From the NCBI GenBank assembly GCA_031278295.1, contig JAITKQ010000145.1, positions 1-9,416 on the forward strand: a DNA stretch of 9,416 bases, given 5' to 3'. This DNA comes from Spirochaetaceae bacterium. GTDB taxonomy: Bacteria > Spirochaetota > Spirochaetia > Treponematales > Breznakiellaceae. The position numbers were made by a program, and so were the translations under genes. Shown here one piece after another: positions 1-6,605 of the stretch (positions within the stretch are counted from its first letter, which is position 1; each line of letters begins with the position of its first letter). The notes under the pieces are model-generated. The model was not told the DNA's origin. It did no database searches and worked only from the letters and a program-made list of their open reading frames with translations.

Positions 1-12
1 CGGTTACTTTGC

Positions 13-111
13 GGACAGACCTTGCATTTGCTCCCGTTTTGTGCCAAAACGGTACGCAAAATGCCTATTTTAAGGTTGTCTGTCCATAATGTGTCTACAT
101 TATGGACAGAC
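13..111. repeat. Nested and competing inverted repeats
   Basis: A perfect 15-bp inverted repeat has arms at 78-92 (GTCTGTCCATAATGT) and 97-111 with a 4-base loop GTCT. Upstream, a second hairpin at 24-64 pairs GCATTTGC with GCAAAATGC and, inside it, CCGTTTT (34-40) with AAAACGG (46-52). GGACAGAC occurs at 13-20 and again at 104-111, and its complement GTCTGTCC lies once, at 78-85. The complement can therefore pair with either copy but not both. No T-run follows, so it is not a canonical terminator. It could be an RNA switch, an operator for a dimeric regulator, or the end of a decayed mobile element. Confidence 0.75.
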
Positions 112-422
112 TCTATTTACACGGGCGAGTTCTGTAAGACAAGCTGCTCTGCGGCTTGCCGCTGTTTGGTGTGCAAGTGGCACACTAACATGCGGTAGAG
201 GCCGTGGTCTACTACCATTTTTCGTGAGTATTTACTAATTCTAACCGCCCTAAAGGGCTGGGTATTAGACCCCACTGCGAATAAATCAGTGCTTCCTTAG
301 GGCAAGGGGAAGCGATTTTACATTTACCGGTCTATCATTGCCGAAGGAGCCGTCGTGCACGAAACGCGGGGATTGGAGGGGCAACCCAAAGGGCTTGCCT
401 GGCGGAACCCCGCAAAGCCCGG

Positions 423-445
423 TTTCCGGCACTTCGTGCCGGAAA
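423..445. repeat. Perfect 10-bp-stem hairpin with TTC loop
   Basis: TTTCCGGCAC at 423-432 is followed by TTC and then its exact reverse complement at 436-445. No T-run follows on either strand, so a terminator role is not supported. The loop and closing C-G pair match those of the palindrome embedded in uvrC at 4251-4275, although the arms differ. Confidence 0.75.
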
Positions 446-696
446 TGCGCCCAAATTTTATGAAAAATTTTTGCAAATGTAAAACTGCTGAACGGGAAGT
501 ATGGACTATTGTGCGGGGATTTAATAACATTTTAGAAGCGGGCTTGTTCCAAAACCCGGTGGTTTTGAACCTAAGTTATTAAAAACCGGCAAAGCCCCTG
601 ATTTTTACCGAATTTAATGAAGCCGGACAAGCAAAGCTTGTATTCCAGGAGCTGAAGTTTTGGAACAGCCTTAAGTTATAACAATTTCATTGAGGC

Positions 697-701
697 AGGA
701 G
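697..701 (+). promoter_or_regulatory. Shine-Dalgarno site of the transketolase N-subunit gene
   Basis: AGGAG lies 8 bases before the ATG at 710. It fixes this start and shows that the operon is translated from a leadered mRNA, unlike several other genes in the window. Confidence 0.8.
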
Positions 702-709
702 ACGTTTTT

Positions 710-1537
710 ATGGATAAAGAACGGCTGGATTACCTTAAATCCATATCCAAAGAGATACGAAAGCTGACGATAGAAGAGATCGGTACGTTTGGGACGGGGC
801 ATATCGGCGGTTCCATGTCCATAGTGGATGTACTGGCCTTGCTGTACTTCCACCGCATGAGGATCGATCCGTCCCGACCCAGGATGGAGGGCAGGGATCA
901 GCTTGTGGTTTCCAAGGGACATGCGGGCCCGGCAGTTTACGCGGCCCTGGCGCTCAGGGGCTTTTTCCCGAAAGAATGGCTGGCGACGCTGAATCAGGGC
1001 GGCACCAAACTGCCCAGCCACTGCGACCGGAACCTTACCCCCGGCATTGATATGACGGCAGGCTCGCTGGGGCAGGGCTTTTCCGCCGCGATGGGTATCG
1101 CGCTCGCGCTCCGTATGGACAAAATCGATGCCCATGTGTATACGATAATCGGCGACGGCGAGTCGGACGAAGGACAGGTTTGGGAGGGCGCCATGTTTGC
1201 GGCATCGCAAAAACTTTCCAACCTTGTCGCCTTTACGGATCACAACAAACAACAGCTTGACGGTTATACCAAAGATATAATTGATTTGGGCGAGTTGGAC
1301 GCCAAGTGGCGGGAATTCGGCTGGTTTACGCAGCGGGTTCCGGGCCACGACATCGCCGCCCTCGATGACGCCGTAGAAAAGGCCCTGTCGCAGAAAGAAA
1401 AACCTTCGATGATCGTGATGGATACGGTTAAGGGAAAGGGATGCAACTTTGCCGAAGGGGTCGAAAAGAATCACAGCATGGTCTTTAACATGGAAAAGGC
1501 GAGGGAAGCCATTGCCGCGCTTGAGGCGGAGGGGTAA
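710..1537 (+). CDS. Transketolase, N-terminal (TPP-binding) subunit
   Basis: This 275-residue protein matches the first half of transketolase, which moves two-carbon ketol units between sugar phosphates in the cytoplasm (non-oxidative pentose phosphate pathway). Visible motifs are GTGHIGGS (28-35, substrate and cofactor side), SKGHAGPA (68-75), AGSLGQG (117-123), and the thiamine diphosphate/Mg signature starting GDGE at 148-151 and ending TDHN at 176-179, where D177 and N179 sit in the metal-binding stretch. Length is normal for the split form found in many anaerobes, archaea and spirochaetes. The start is set by AGGAG 8 bases upstream. The stop is separated from the next ATG (1540) by only two bases, so the two halves are surely cotranslated and assemble as one enzyme. 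A split transketolase-like enzyme of another pathway cannot be excluded, but the motifs are typical. Confidence 0.95.
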   Translation: MDKERLDYLKSISKEIRKLTIEEIGTFGTGHIGGSMSIVDVLALLYFHRMRIDPSRPRMEGRDQLVVSKGHAGPAVYAALALRGFFPKEWLATLNQGGTKLPSHCDRNLTPGIDMTAGSLGQGFSAAMGIALALRMDKIDAHVYTIIGDGESDEGQVWEGAMFAASQKLSNLVAFTDHNKQQLDGYTKDIIDLGELDAKWREFGWFTQRVPGHDIAALDDAVEKALSQKEKPSMIVMDTVKGKGCNFAEGVEKNHSMVFNMEKAREAIAALEAEG

Positions 1538-1539
1538 GG

Positions 1540-2475
1540 ATGGAAACAAAAGAAATACGCGAAGCTTATGTCAACACATTGCTTGAGCTGGGCGCAAAGA
1601 ATCCCAACATTGTCGTGATGGAAGCGGACCTTATGTCCTGTACGAATACGGGGGCTTTCAAAAAAGCGTACCCTGACCGGTTTTTTAACGTCGGCATAGC
1701 GGAGGCAAACATGGTCTGCGTTGCCGCCGGACTTTCCGCGGCGGGCAAGATCCCGTTTGCCGCGACTTTCGGCTGTTTTGCCTCACGGCGGGTGTACGAT
1801 CAGTTTTTTATTTCCGGCAACTACGCGAAGCTTAACGTAAAGCTGGTCGGAACAGACCCCGGCGTTACCGCCGCGTTTAACGGCGGCACCCACATGCCGT
1901 TTGAAGACCTTGCCCTGATGCGGGCGGTCCCCCGCCTTACGATCCTGGAACCCTCCGACGCGATCAGCGCCGCCGCGTTGATAAGGCAGGCCGCCGGGAT
2001 TTACGGTTGCGTGTACCTACGCTTCCCCCGCAAACCGGTGCCCGTCCTGTACCCGCAGGATGAAAAATTCAGCATAGGCCGCTCCAAGGTTCTCAAGTCC
2101 GGCAAGGATGTCTGCTTTGTGGCCCTAGGAAGCCTGATGGTAAACGAGGCGCTCAAGGCGCGGGAACTTCTTGCGGCGGACGGCGTTGACGCGGGCGTAC
2201 TGGACGTGCTCAGCCTGAAACCGATAGACGGTGATGCTATTCTGAACGAGGCCGCCAAGGTAAAGGCCGTGTTAAGCGCCGAGAATCACCAGATCATTGG
2301 CGGCTTAGGCAGCGCTATCGCGGAAATTCTTGCGGAAAACGGCTTTAAGGGTAAATTTGCCCGCATCGGCATCAACGATGAGTTCGGCGAGGTGGGTACA
2401 CAGGACTACCTGGTAAAGCGCTTCGGCCTGGACGCGGAAACCCTGGCAAAACGGGCAAAGTCCCTGTTGTCCTAA
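1540..2475 (+). CDS. Transketolase, C-terminal subunit
   Basis: This 311-residue protein is the second half of split transketolase, holding the pyrimidine-binding domain and the C-terminal domain. The sequence FFNVGIAEANM (48-58) carries the conserved glutamate E55 that activates the thiamine diphosphate aminopyrimidine ring. GGTHMPFEDLALMRAVP (115-131) supplies the conserved His and the EDLA motif of the family, and YLRFPRKP (159-166) has the expected substrate-phosphate arginine. SAENHQIIGGLGSAIAE (246-262) is the usual C-terminal-domain signature. Its ribosome binding site, GGAGG at 1527-1531, lies inside the end of the upstream gene, with an additional AAGG just before the ATG. Length is normal. 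No clear terminator follows the stop; a GC-rich tandem array starts about 95 bases downstream. DXS-type and pyruvate dehydrogenase E1-beta proteins share the fold, but the partner subunit argues for transketolase. Confidence 0.95.
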   Translation: METKEIREAYVNTLLELGAKNPNIVVMEADLMSCTNTGAFKKAYPDRFFNVGIAEANMVCVAAGLSAAGKIPFAATFGCFASRRVYDQFFISGNYAKLNVKLVGTDPGVTAAFNGGTHMPFEDLALMRAVPRLTILEPSDAISAAALIRQAAGIYGCVYLRFPRKPVPVLYPQDEKFSIGRSKVLKSGKDVCFVALGSLMVNEALKARELLAADGVDAGVLDVLSLKPIDGDAILNEAAKVKAVLSAENHQIIGGLGSAIAEILAENGFKGKFARIGINDEFGEVGTQDYLVKRFGLDAETLAKRAKSLLS

Positions 2476-2569
2476 GGGTTTGTGGTAAAACGTGTATTTA
2501 ACGGTACGTCCGGTGTATCGGTATGGCGGACACTGAGGGGTTTGGGTTTGTCGGCGTAGCCCGTCCCCG

Positions 2570-2857
2570 CCTCCCCCGCTTCTGCATGATAACGGGGTCT
2601 GACCCCAGAGGGCCTGACCACTCTGTCCGCGGCCCCTTCGCCCCTGTCCCCCGCCTCCGCTTGATAACGGGGCCTGACCCCAGAGGGGCAGGCCCCTCTG
2701 TCCGGGTACTTTCGCCCCTGCCTTCCGCCTCCCCCGCTTCTGCTTGATAACGGGGTCTGACCCCATCTGACCCCGGTCTCCGTGGCCCCTCCGACCCCCG
2801 TCCCCGCCTCCTCCGCTTCTGCTTGATAACGGGGTCTGACCCCAGAGGGGCAGGCCC
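2570..2857. repeat. GC-rich tandem array, four imperfect units of about 79 bp
   Basis: Four copies of a unit containing CGCTTCTGCTTGATAAC followed by GGGGTCTGACCCC can be read directly. The GATAAC boxes start at 2588, 2663, 2746 and 2825, so spacing is 75, 83 and 79 bases. The palindromic cores lie at 2594-2606, 2669-2681 (one C for T), 2752-2764 and 2831-2843. Copies 2 and 4 continue with AGAGGGGCAGGCCC; in copy 2 this forms a second perfect hairpin, AGAGGGGC-AG-GCCCCTCT at 2682-2699. The spacer is C-rich on the plus strand. It lies between convergent genes (transketolase and uvrC). Indels between units break reading frame, so coding is unlikely. It may act as a bidirectional transcription barrier or be an expanded intergenic repeat. 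Confidence 0.85.
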
Positions 2858-2871
2858 ATATACGCACTAAC

Positions 2872-2893
2872 TTAAATCAAACCTTTGATTTAA
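2872..2893. repeat. Perfect 10-bp AT-rich palindrome
   Basis: TTAAATCAAA at 2872-2881 is followed by CC and the exact reverse complement TTTGATTTAA at 2884-2893. It lies 34 bases before the ATG of a transposase-like remnant at 2928. It could be an operator for a dimeric regulator or part of an insertion sequence end. It stands out sharply from the GC-rich array beside it. Confidence 0.7.
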
Positions 2894-2927
2894 TGATATA
2901 CCGCAAAAAGCACCGGAGGTTTGTATT

Positions 2928-3178
2928 ATGCCTTGTATTATGCCGTCGATAGCCCGGTTGCTACCGCTGCTTGGAGAGAATTACGAGCGGAAATGTATCG
3001 ACCCGGAATTATACGGCGCGCGCGTGAAATCAAAACGCCCGACGGTTTAATGATGCTCTGTTTGTTTCATCCGCTCAACGGCGTGTCGCTTATGGCGGTC
3101 AGCACGGCCGCATCCGACACGCGAATGCCAACAAAGTTAACCCGTCAACGAAGTTGGCATATTTGCGTAATGAAATGA
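2928..3178 (+). pseudogene. Probable truncated, frameshifted IS4-like transposase remnant
   Basis: A good ribosome binding site (GGAGG, 2914-2918) precedes ATG 2928. That frame gives MPCIMPSIARLLPLLGENYE and ends after 40 residues at about 3050. A second frame, open from 2921 to 3178, carries RRAREIKTPDGLMMLCLF and then NGVSLMAVS. Read together, with a shift near 2996-3010, they resemble the N-terminus of IS4-like transposases: an N-terminal helix, an R-x-IK-x-P box and an LxLCLFH..NGxSL helix. This is family resemblance from memory, not a search. The DDE catalytic part is absent, so only an N-terminal fragment of under 90 codons remains. An inverted repeat, ATGCCAAC (3125-3132) with GTTGGCAT (3153-3160), sits near its end. 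It could instead be a small unrelated ORF of 40 residues. Confidence 0.45.
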
Positions 3179-3186
3179 GCTCTCGC

Positions 3187-3204
3187 CGGGCAACAATGAT
3201 TGCC
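3187..3204. repeat. Small hairpin between the remnant and the end of uvrC
   Basis: GGGCAA, a 6-base loop CAATGA, then TTGCCC. It sits 7 bases past the uvrC stop (minus strand). No T-run follows on the minus strand, so it is at best a weak, non-canonical terminator for uvrC. Confidence 0.4.
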
Positions 3205-3210
3205 CCAAAG

Positions 3211-5232
3211 TTAATTATTGTCTCCATAGCGGGGCGGGGGTTCGGCAACCGCCATTTTCATGCCCCCGGCGGCGGCAATGCCGCCGAGTCTCCGTTTTTC
3301 CGCCTCGTTGTCTTCCAGGGCAAGGCAGGCCGCCGCCTTTACCGTCCTGGCAAGCGCTACGCCGAGCGAACAGGCAGCCGCGATCTCCCCCACGTCCGCT
3401 GCGGCAATCGCGGCAAGGCTGCCGTAGCGCTTCATGATCCGCCCCGCCCGCCTTGCCCCAACGCCCTCTATCGTCTCCAGCAGCGGGAAGGCAGCTTCTT
3501 TTGACCGCAGGCGCTGGTTAAGCCCTGTGGCAAAGCGGTGCGTCTCGTCGCGGACAGCCTGCAAGACCTTCAACGCCTCGGAACGCCTGGAAAGTTTAAG
3601 CGGTTCGTGTGCGCCGGGCAGCCAGATTTCCTCGTCCCGCTTGGCAAGGCCGGCAAGATCGCAATCAAGGCCGAGTTCCGTGAGAACGCCCAGCGCGGCG
3701 TTTACCTGACCTATGCCGCCATCTATCAGGATGAGGTCCGGCGCTTCCCTGCCCTCCCGAATCAGGCGGGAGTAACGCCGTTTTACCGCCTCGCGCATAG
3801 CGGCAAAGTCGTCAACTATGCCTATCACGGAACGCAGCTTAAACAGGCGGTAGTTTTTCTTGTCGGGGATGCCGTTTTTGAACGAAACAAGGCTTGCCAC
3901 GGGGTGTTTTCCGTCAAGCTGGGCTATATCAAAGCCTTCGATCCGTTCCGGACGTCGGCGCAGGTTCAGAGCCGCCCTTAACTCGTCAAGCGCCGGTCCG
4001 GCGCCGCGTTCCTTGAGCCGCTTCCGCAAATCCTCAAGCGCGTTCTGACGCGCCATAGCTATGGCCGCCAGATGCCGCTTCTCCCCGTCCTCGCCGTTTT
4101 CGGGTGAACGGAATTCCGGCGCATAGCCAAAACGCTCCCTAAAGTAGCGCCCTATGTTGGAAAAGCGCCCTTCCTGCCAGCCAGCCTGATTTTGAACAGG
4201 GGCGGACTGCCCGGCCCCGCCTGGAGTTTGCACGGGGAGCAAAGCGCCAAGCTCAAGACGCTTCGCGTCTTGAGCCGTCATCAGAAAGATTTTTACAGGC
4301 GGCGGGCGATCCTCCGAATAGTAGGACGAGATGAAGGTTTCAAGTGAGTCCTCCTCGGCGGCGGCGGAACAGGCGCGGTACAGCTCCCTACCGGTAAGTT
4401 TGCCGCCCCGCATCGAAAATACGCTAAAACACGTCAAAACCCCTTCCGCCGCCCATGCTATATAGTCACGCCCGGTCTCGTCAAAATCTACGACGGAGTT
4501 TGCGGCGGCAAGATTCTCCACATCGGCAATGGCGTCCCTTAACCGCGCCGCATTTTCAAAATTCAGCGCCACCGCTTCCTCCCTCATCCTTGCGCCCAAA
4601 TCGCTTACCAGCGACCCGGTCTCTCCGGCAAGAAGTTTAGCCGCCCGCTCCACGTGAAGCGCGTAGTCGGCTTCGCCGATCCTGCCGCAGCATGGAGCGG
4701 CGCAGCGTCCGATGTGAAAGTACATACACGGGTTGTCCTTTTTGCGTAGCGAGCGGCATTTTCGCAACGGGAAGAGCTTTTCGATCAGACGCAACATCCC
4801 GTCAACCGCCTGCACGTTGGCAAACGGGCCGAAGTAGCGCGAACCGTCCTCCACTATGTGCCGCGTCCTGAAGAGTCTGGGGAACGCTTCCGCCGTCAGG
4901 CGAATCACGGGGTAGGACTTGCCATCCTTCAGGTTTATGTTGTAGCGGGGCGTATGCTGTTTTATCAGCGTATTTTCCAGCAGCAAGGCTTCGTACTCGT
5001 TGGAAACGATGATCGTCTCGATCGCGCGCGTCCGCCTGATCAATGTGGCGGTCTTAACGTCCTTGCGCCCGCCGAAGTACGCGGACAGCCTGTTACGCAG
5101 GGACTTGGACTTGCCGACATAGATTATCCGCCCTTCCCCGTCCCGCATTATATAGCAGCCCGGCAGTTCCGGCGCGTCCCGGGCCGAATTTTTCAGCTTC
5201 CGGTAATTTTCGTCGGGTAAACCATCCGTCAT
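3211..5232 (-). CDS. uvrC: UvrABC system protein C (excision nuclease subunit)
   Basis: UvrC makes both incisions around DNA damage after UvrAB recognition. With the ATG at 5232 the protein has 673 residues. Visible domains are: GIY-YIG nuclease (PGCY at 24-27, YVGKSKSLRNR at 38-48); a four-cysteine set (C159, C169, C177, C181) with spacing like the iron-sulfur cysteines of E. coli UvrC; a UVR helix pair near 209-240 that binds UvrB; the RNase H-like 5' nuclease with FDI (D435), ILIDGG (D504), KRDEEIW (D533) and DETHRF (H565); and a C-terminal helix-hairpin-helix (about 585-630). A further in-frame ATG at 5271 exists, but a TATAAT box lies between the two and GGGA precedes the inner ATG. Residues about 320-355 are a Gly/Pro/Gln-rich insertion that includes a palindromic DNA segment. 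The last 25 residues are a low-complexity tail. Function is secure; the start is moderately so. Confidence 0.97.
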   Translation of the reverse strand: MTDGLPDENYRKLKNSARDAPELPGCYIMRDGEGRIIYVGKSKSLRNRLSAYFGGRKDVKTATLIRRTRAIETIIVSNEYEALLLENTLIKQHTPRYNINLKDGKSYPVIRLTAEAFPRLFRTRHIVEDGSRYFGPFANVQAVDGMLRLIEKLFPLRKCRSLRKKDNPCMYFHIGRCAAPCCGRIGEADYALHVERAAKLLAGETGSLVSDLGARMREEAVALNFENAARLRDAIADVENLAAANSVVDFDETGRDYIAWAAEGVLTCFSVFSMRGGKLTGRELYRACSAAAEEDSLETFISSYYSEDRPPPVKIFLMTAQDAKRLELGALLPVQTPGGAGQSAPVQNQAGWQEGRFSNIGRYFRERFGYAPEFRSPENGEDGEKRHLAAIAMARQNALEDLRKRLKERGAGPALDELRAALNLRRRPERIEGFDIAQLDGKHPVASLVSFKNGIPDKKNYRLFKLRSVIGIVDDFAAMREAVKRRYSRLIREGREAPDLILIDGGIGQVNAALGVLTELGLDCDLAGLAKRDEEIWLPGAHEPLKLSRRSEALKVLQAVRDETHRFATGLNQRLRSKEAAFPLLETIEGVGARRAGRIMKRYGSLAAIAAADVGEIAAACSLGVALARTVKAAACLALEDNEAEKRRLGGIAAAGGMKMAVAEPPPRYGDNN

Positions 5233-5241
5233 ACCGTCCCT

Positions 5242-5270
5242 ATTATACCCCGGACCTTCCGGTATATCCA
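5242..5270 (-). promoter_or_regulatory. Putative uvrC promoter giving a near-leaderless transcript
   Basis: On the minus strand TGGATA (5270-5265, four of six consensus -35 bases) and a perfect TATAAT (5247-5242) are 17 bases apart. Nine bases separate the -10 from the ATG at 5232, so transcription would start within a few bases of the start codon. The pair overlaps the upstream in-frame ATG at 5271, which argues against that start. Not verified by any transcript data. Confidence 0.5.
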
Positions 5271-5286
5271 TTACCCGTAGATTTTT

Positions 5287-5351
5287 ACCGTCAGGGGCGC
5301 GATCACCGTCAGGGGCGGACCGGCCTCCCGCATGATACAGTAGCTTACTGT
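5287..5351. repeat. Short direct repeat and hairpin in the TraB-uvrC spacer
   Basis: ACCGTCAGGGGCG occurs at 5287-5299 and again, exactly, at 5305-5317. A hairpin ACAGTA-GCT-TACTGT lies at 5337-5351. No T-run follows it in the direction of the upstream gene, so termination between the TraB-like gene and uvrC is unproven. Confidence 0.55.
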
Positions 5352-5384
5352 TTCATCCTCATGAGCGCCTTCTAAGTCCCGACA

Positions 5385-5399
5385 GGGGGGGGGGGGGGG
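5385..5399. repeat. Homopolymeric tract of 15 G
   Basis: Fifteen consecutive G on the plus strand (15 C on the coding strand) sit one base past the stop codon of the TraB-like gene. Such tracts are prone to slipped-strand length change. Being after the stop and about 150 bases before uvrC, it would affect mRNA ends or uvrC leader length rather than the protein. Confidence 0.85.
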
Positions 5400-5400
5400 A

Positions 5401-6603
5401 TCAGCTGTCCAACAGCATCACGACCAGGCGCGGTAGCGAAATAAAATTTCCTACCATGCCTCCGATTGAGGAAAGAAAGAAAACGAGCAGGATATGGGTG
5501 ATACGGTTTTTGTATATACCTTTTAGGCTGCTTAAACTTTCCGTTAGGGTTTCGGCATCCGCGACGCGCGGGCGGCGCATAAGGGCCTGAACAACGCCGG
5601 AAAACATGCCGATGCCTATGACGGGTGACAGAGTAGCGACAGGCGCTCCGATAAACGACACAAGTATCGCAAGCGGGTGGGCAAACGCGACAAGCGAGCC
5701 GGCGGCGGCGAGCGATCCGTTCCAAAGAATCCAGCGCCGCAGCATACCAAGGCTGACGCCGGCGCCAGCCCGGAAAAAACCAAGCGCTATGATCGCGACT
5801 ATGGCGGCGGGCACTATCCAGGACGCTACCTTGCCTCCCGGCCCCGGTTGTCGCACCGTTTCCAGATCGGAGACATCGTCCGTCTCCGTACCGGCGGATA
5901 TACGCTCAATATACGTTCTGATCCCTTCCAGATGCCCCGCCCCGACAACCGCCACCGCCTTGCGGTTTCCGTCCCCGGAGGCGTCCAGCCAAATTTTGGC
6001 CGCCAGGTAGCGGTCACGTTCATCTATCAGGGTTTCCTTTACCGGGGGCAGGTAGTCCGCCAGCTCTTTCATCATGCCGTCCAGCTCACTCTGCTTTTTA
6101 AGGTCTTCTATCTCGGCCTCGCTCAGTTTTTCCACAGTGAAGGCGCTGGAAAGCAGGCCGGCAAGGAGTTTGCATTTATCCCAAAAACCGCATTTGGACC
6201 AGGCGCGCCGCAGGGTCTGCTGAACATCACGGTCACAGAACGAGTAAGGAACACCCAGTTCCACCGCGGCGTCTACGGCGGCGCGCATCTCTTCGCCCGG
6301 TTTTACGCCAAGATCGTCCCCCAGCCTATACTGAAAACTGGACAGCACAAGGTTGGCGATCAACAGGAAACCCTTTCCCTCGCGGATAACCTTGATGATA
6401 TCAAGCTTTGCCCAACTGTCCTTGTGCGTCATAGCCTCAAAACGGCCGTTATCAAGCTCGATGCAAACAATGTCCGGCCTTTCGCGCAGGATCACATCCC
6501 TCACCTCGTCTATACTTTCCCTGGATATATGCGCCGTACCGATAAGTATTATTTCCCGCCCGTCAAGGCGTAAATCTATGCGTGTGTCGCCATTTTCAGC
6601 CAT
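5401..6603 (-). CDS. TraB/PrgY-family membrane protein
   Basis: This 400-residue protein matches the TraB/PrgY family, related to TIKI/GumN, whose members are proposed metalloprotease-like proteins; PrgY limits pheromone signalling in Enterococcus. The N-terminal soluble domain shows the family boxes in order: IGTAHIS (21-27), IELDNGR (48-54), CDRD (123-126), DERDRYLA (194-201) and VVGAGHLEG (219-227). The His of GTAH, the Glu-Asp pairs and the His of GAGH are the conserved putative active-site residues. The C-terminal part has about four hydrophobic segments, near 260-280, 295-318, 322-342 and 368-388, so it is an inner-membrane protein. I chose the ATG at 6603: AAGG lies 6-9 bases upstream in the end of the preceding gene, and homology starts right after. 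The longer frame to 6699 overlaps the neighbour and is basic junk. It follows the TPR lipoprotein gene by two bases, so they form an operon. Substrate unknown. Confidence 0.9.
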   Translation of the reverse strand: MAENGDTRIDLRLDGREIILIGTAHISRESIDEVRDVILRERPDIVCIELDNGRFEAMTHKDSWAKLDIIKVIREGKGFLLIANLVLSSFQYRLGDDLGVKPGEEMRAAVDAAVELGVPYSFCDRDVQQTLRRAWSKCGFWDKCKLLAGLLSSAFTVEKLSEAEIEDLKKQSELDGMMKELADYLPPVKETLIDERDRYLAAKIWLDASGDGNRKAVAVVGAGHLEGIRTYIERISAGTETDDVSDLETVRQPGPGGKVASWIVPAAIVAIIALGFFRAGAGVSLGMLRRWILWNGSLAAAGSLVAFAHPLAILVSFIGAPVATLSPVIGIGMFSGVVQALMRRPRVADAETLTESLSSLKGIYKNRITHILLVFFLSSIGGMVGNFISLPRLVVMLLDS

Positions 6604-6605
6604 GT

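Larger units (their letters stand above)
1..709. other. Hairpin-rich intergenic region upstream of the transketolase operon
   Basis: I find no convincing gene in this stretch. What it holds is secondary structure: nested inverted repeats at 13-111, GTGTGC/GCACAC at 169-185, GCCC-TAAA-GGGC at about 247-258, GGCAACCC/GGGCTTGCC at 380-399, a perfect 10-bp stem at 423-445, TTCCAAAACC/GGTTTTGAA with one bulged base at about 548-570, and ACAAGC-AAA-GCTTGT at 627-641. Short open frames here run straight through the hairpins, lack ribosome binding sites and have implausible composition. No canonical hairpin-plus-T-run terminator and no textbook promoter was found, although TATAAC at 677-682 could be a weak -10 for the downstream operon. 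The region could be a long structured leader, decayed mobile DNA, or both. Confidence 0.6.

Noticed and set aside
4..198. Plus-strand frame open from the window edge, possibly the 3' end of an upstream gene
   Set aside because: It translates the nested inverted repeats and has an implausible Cys-rich end; kept only as a remote possibility.
324..582. Small frames on both strands (68 and 75 codons) in the left intergenic region
   Set aside because: They run through hairpins, have no ribosome site and no recognisable composition; both strands open over the same stretch suggests chance.
671..1549. 292-codon minus-strand frame opposite the transketolase N-subunit
   Set aside because: Shadow of a well-supported gene with all family motifs on the plus strand.
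2305..2867. Minus-strand frames of 184 and 131 codons rich in SGVRPRYQAEA or WGQTPLSS repeats
   Set aside because: They are translations of the 79-bp array, with copies in different frames because unit lengths vary; one runs over the transketolase gene and neither has a plausible start.
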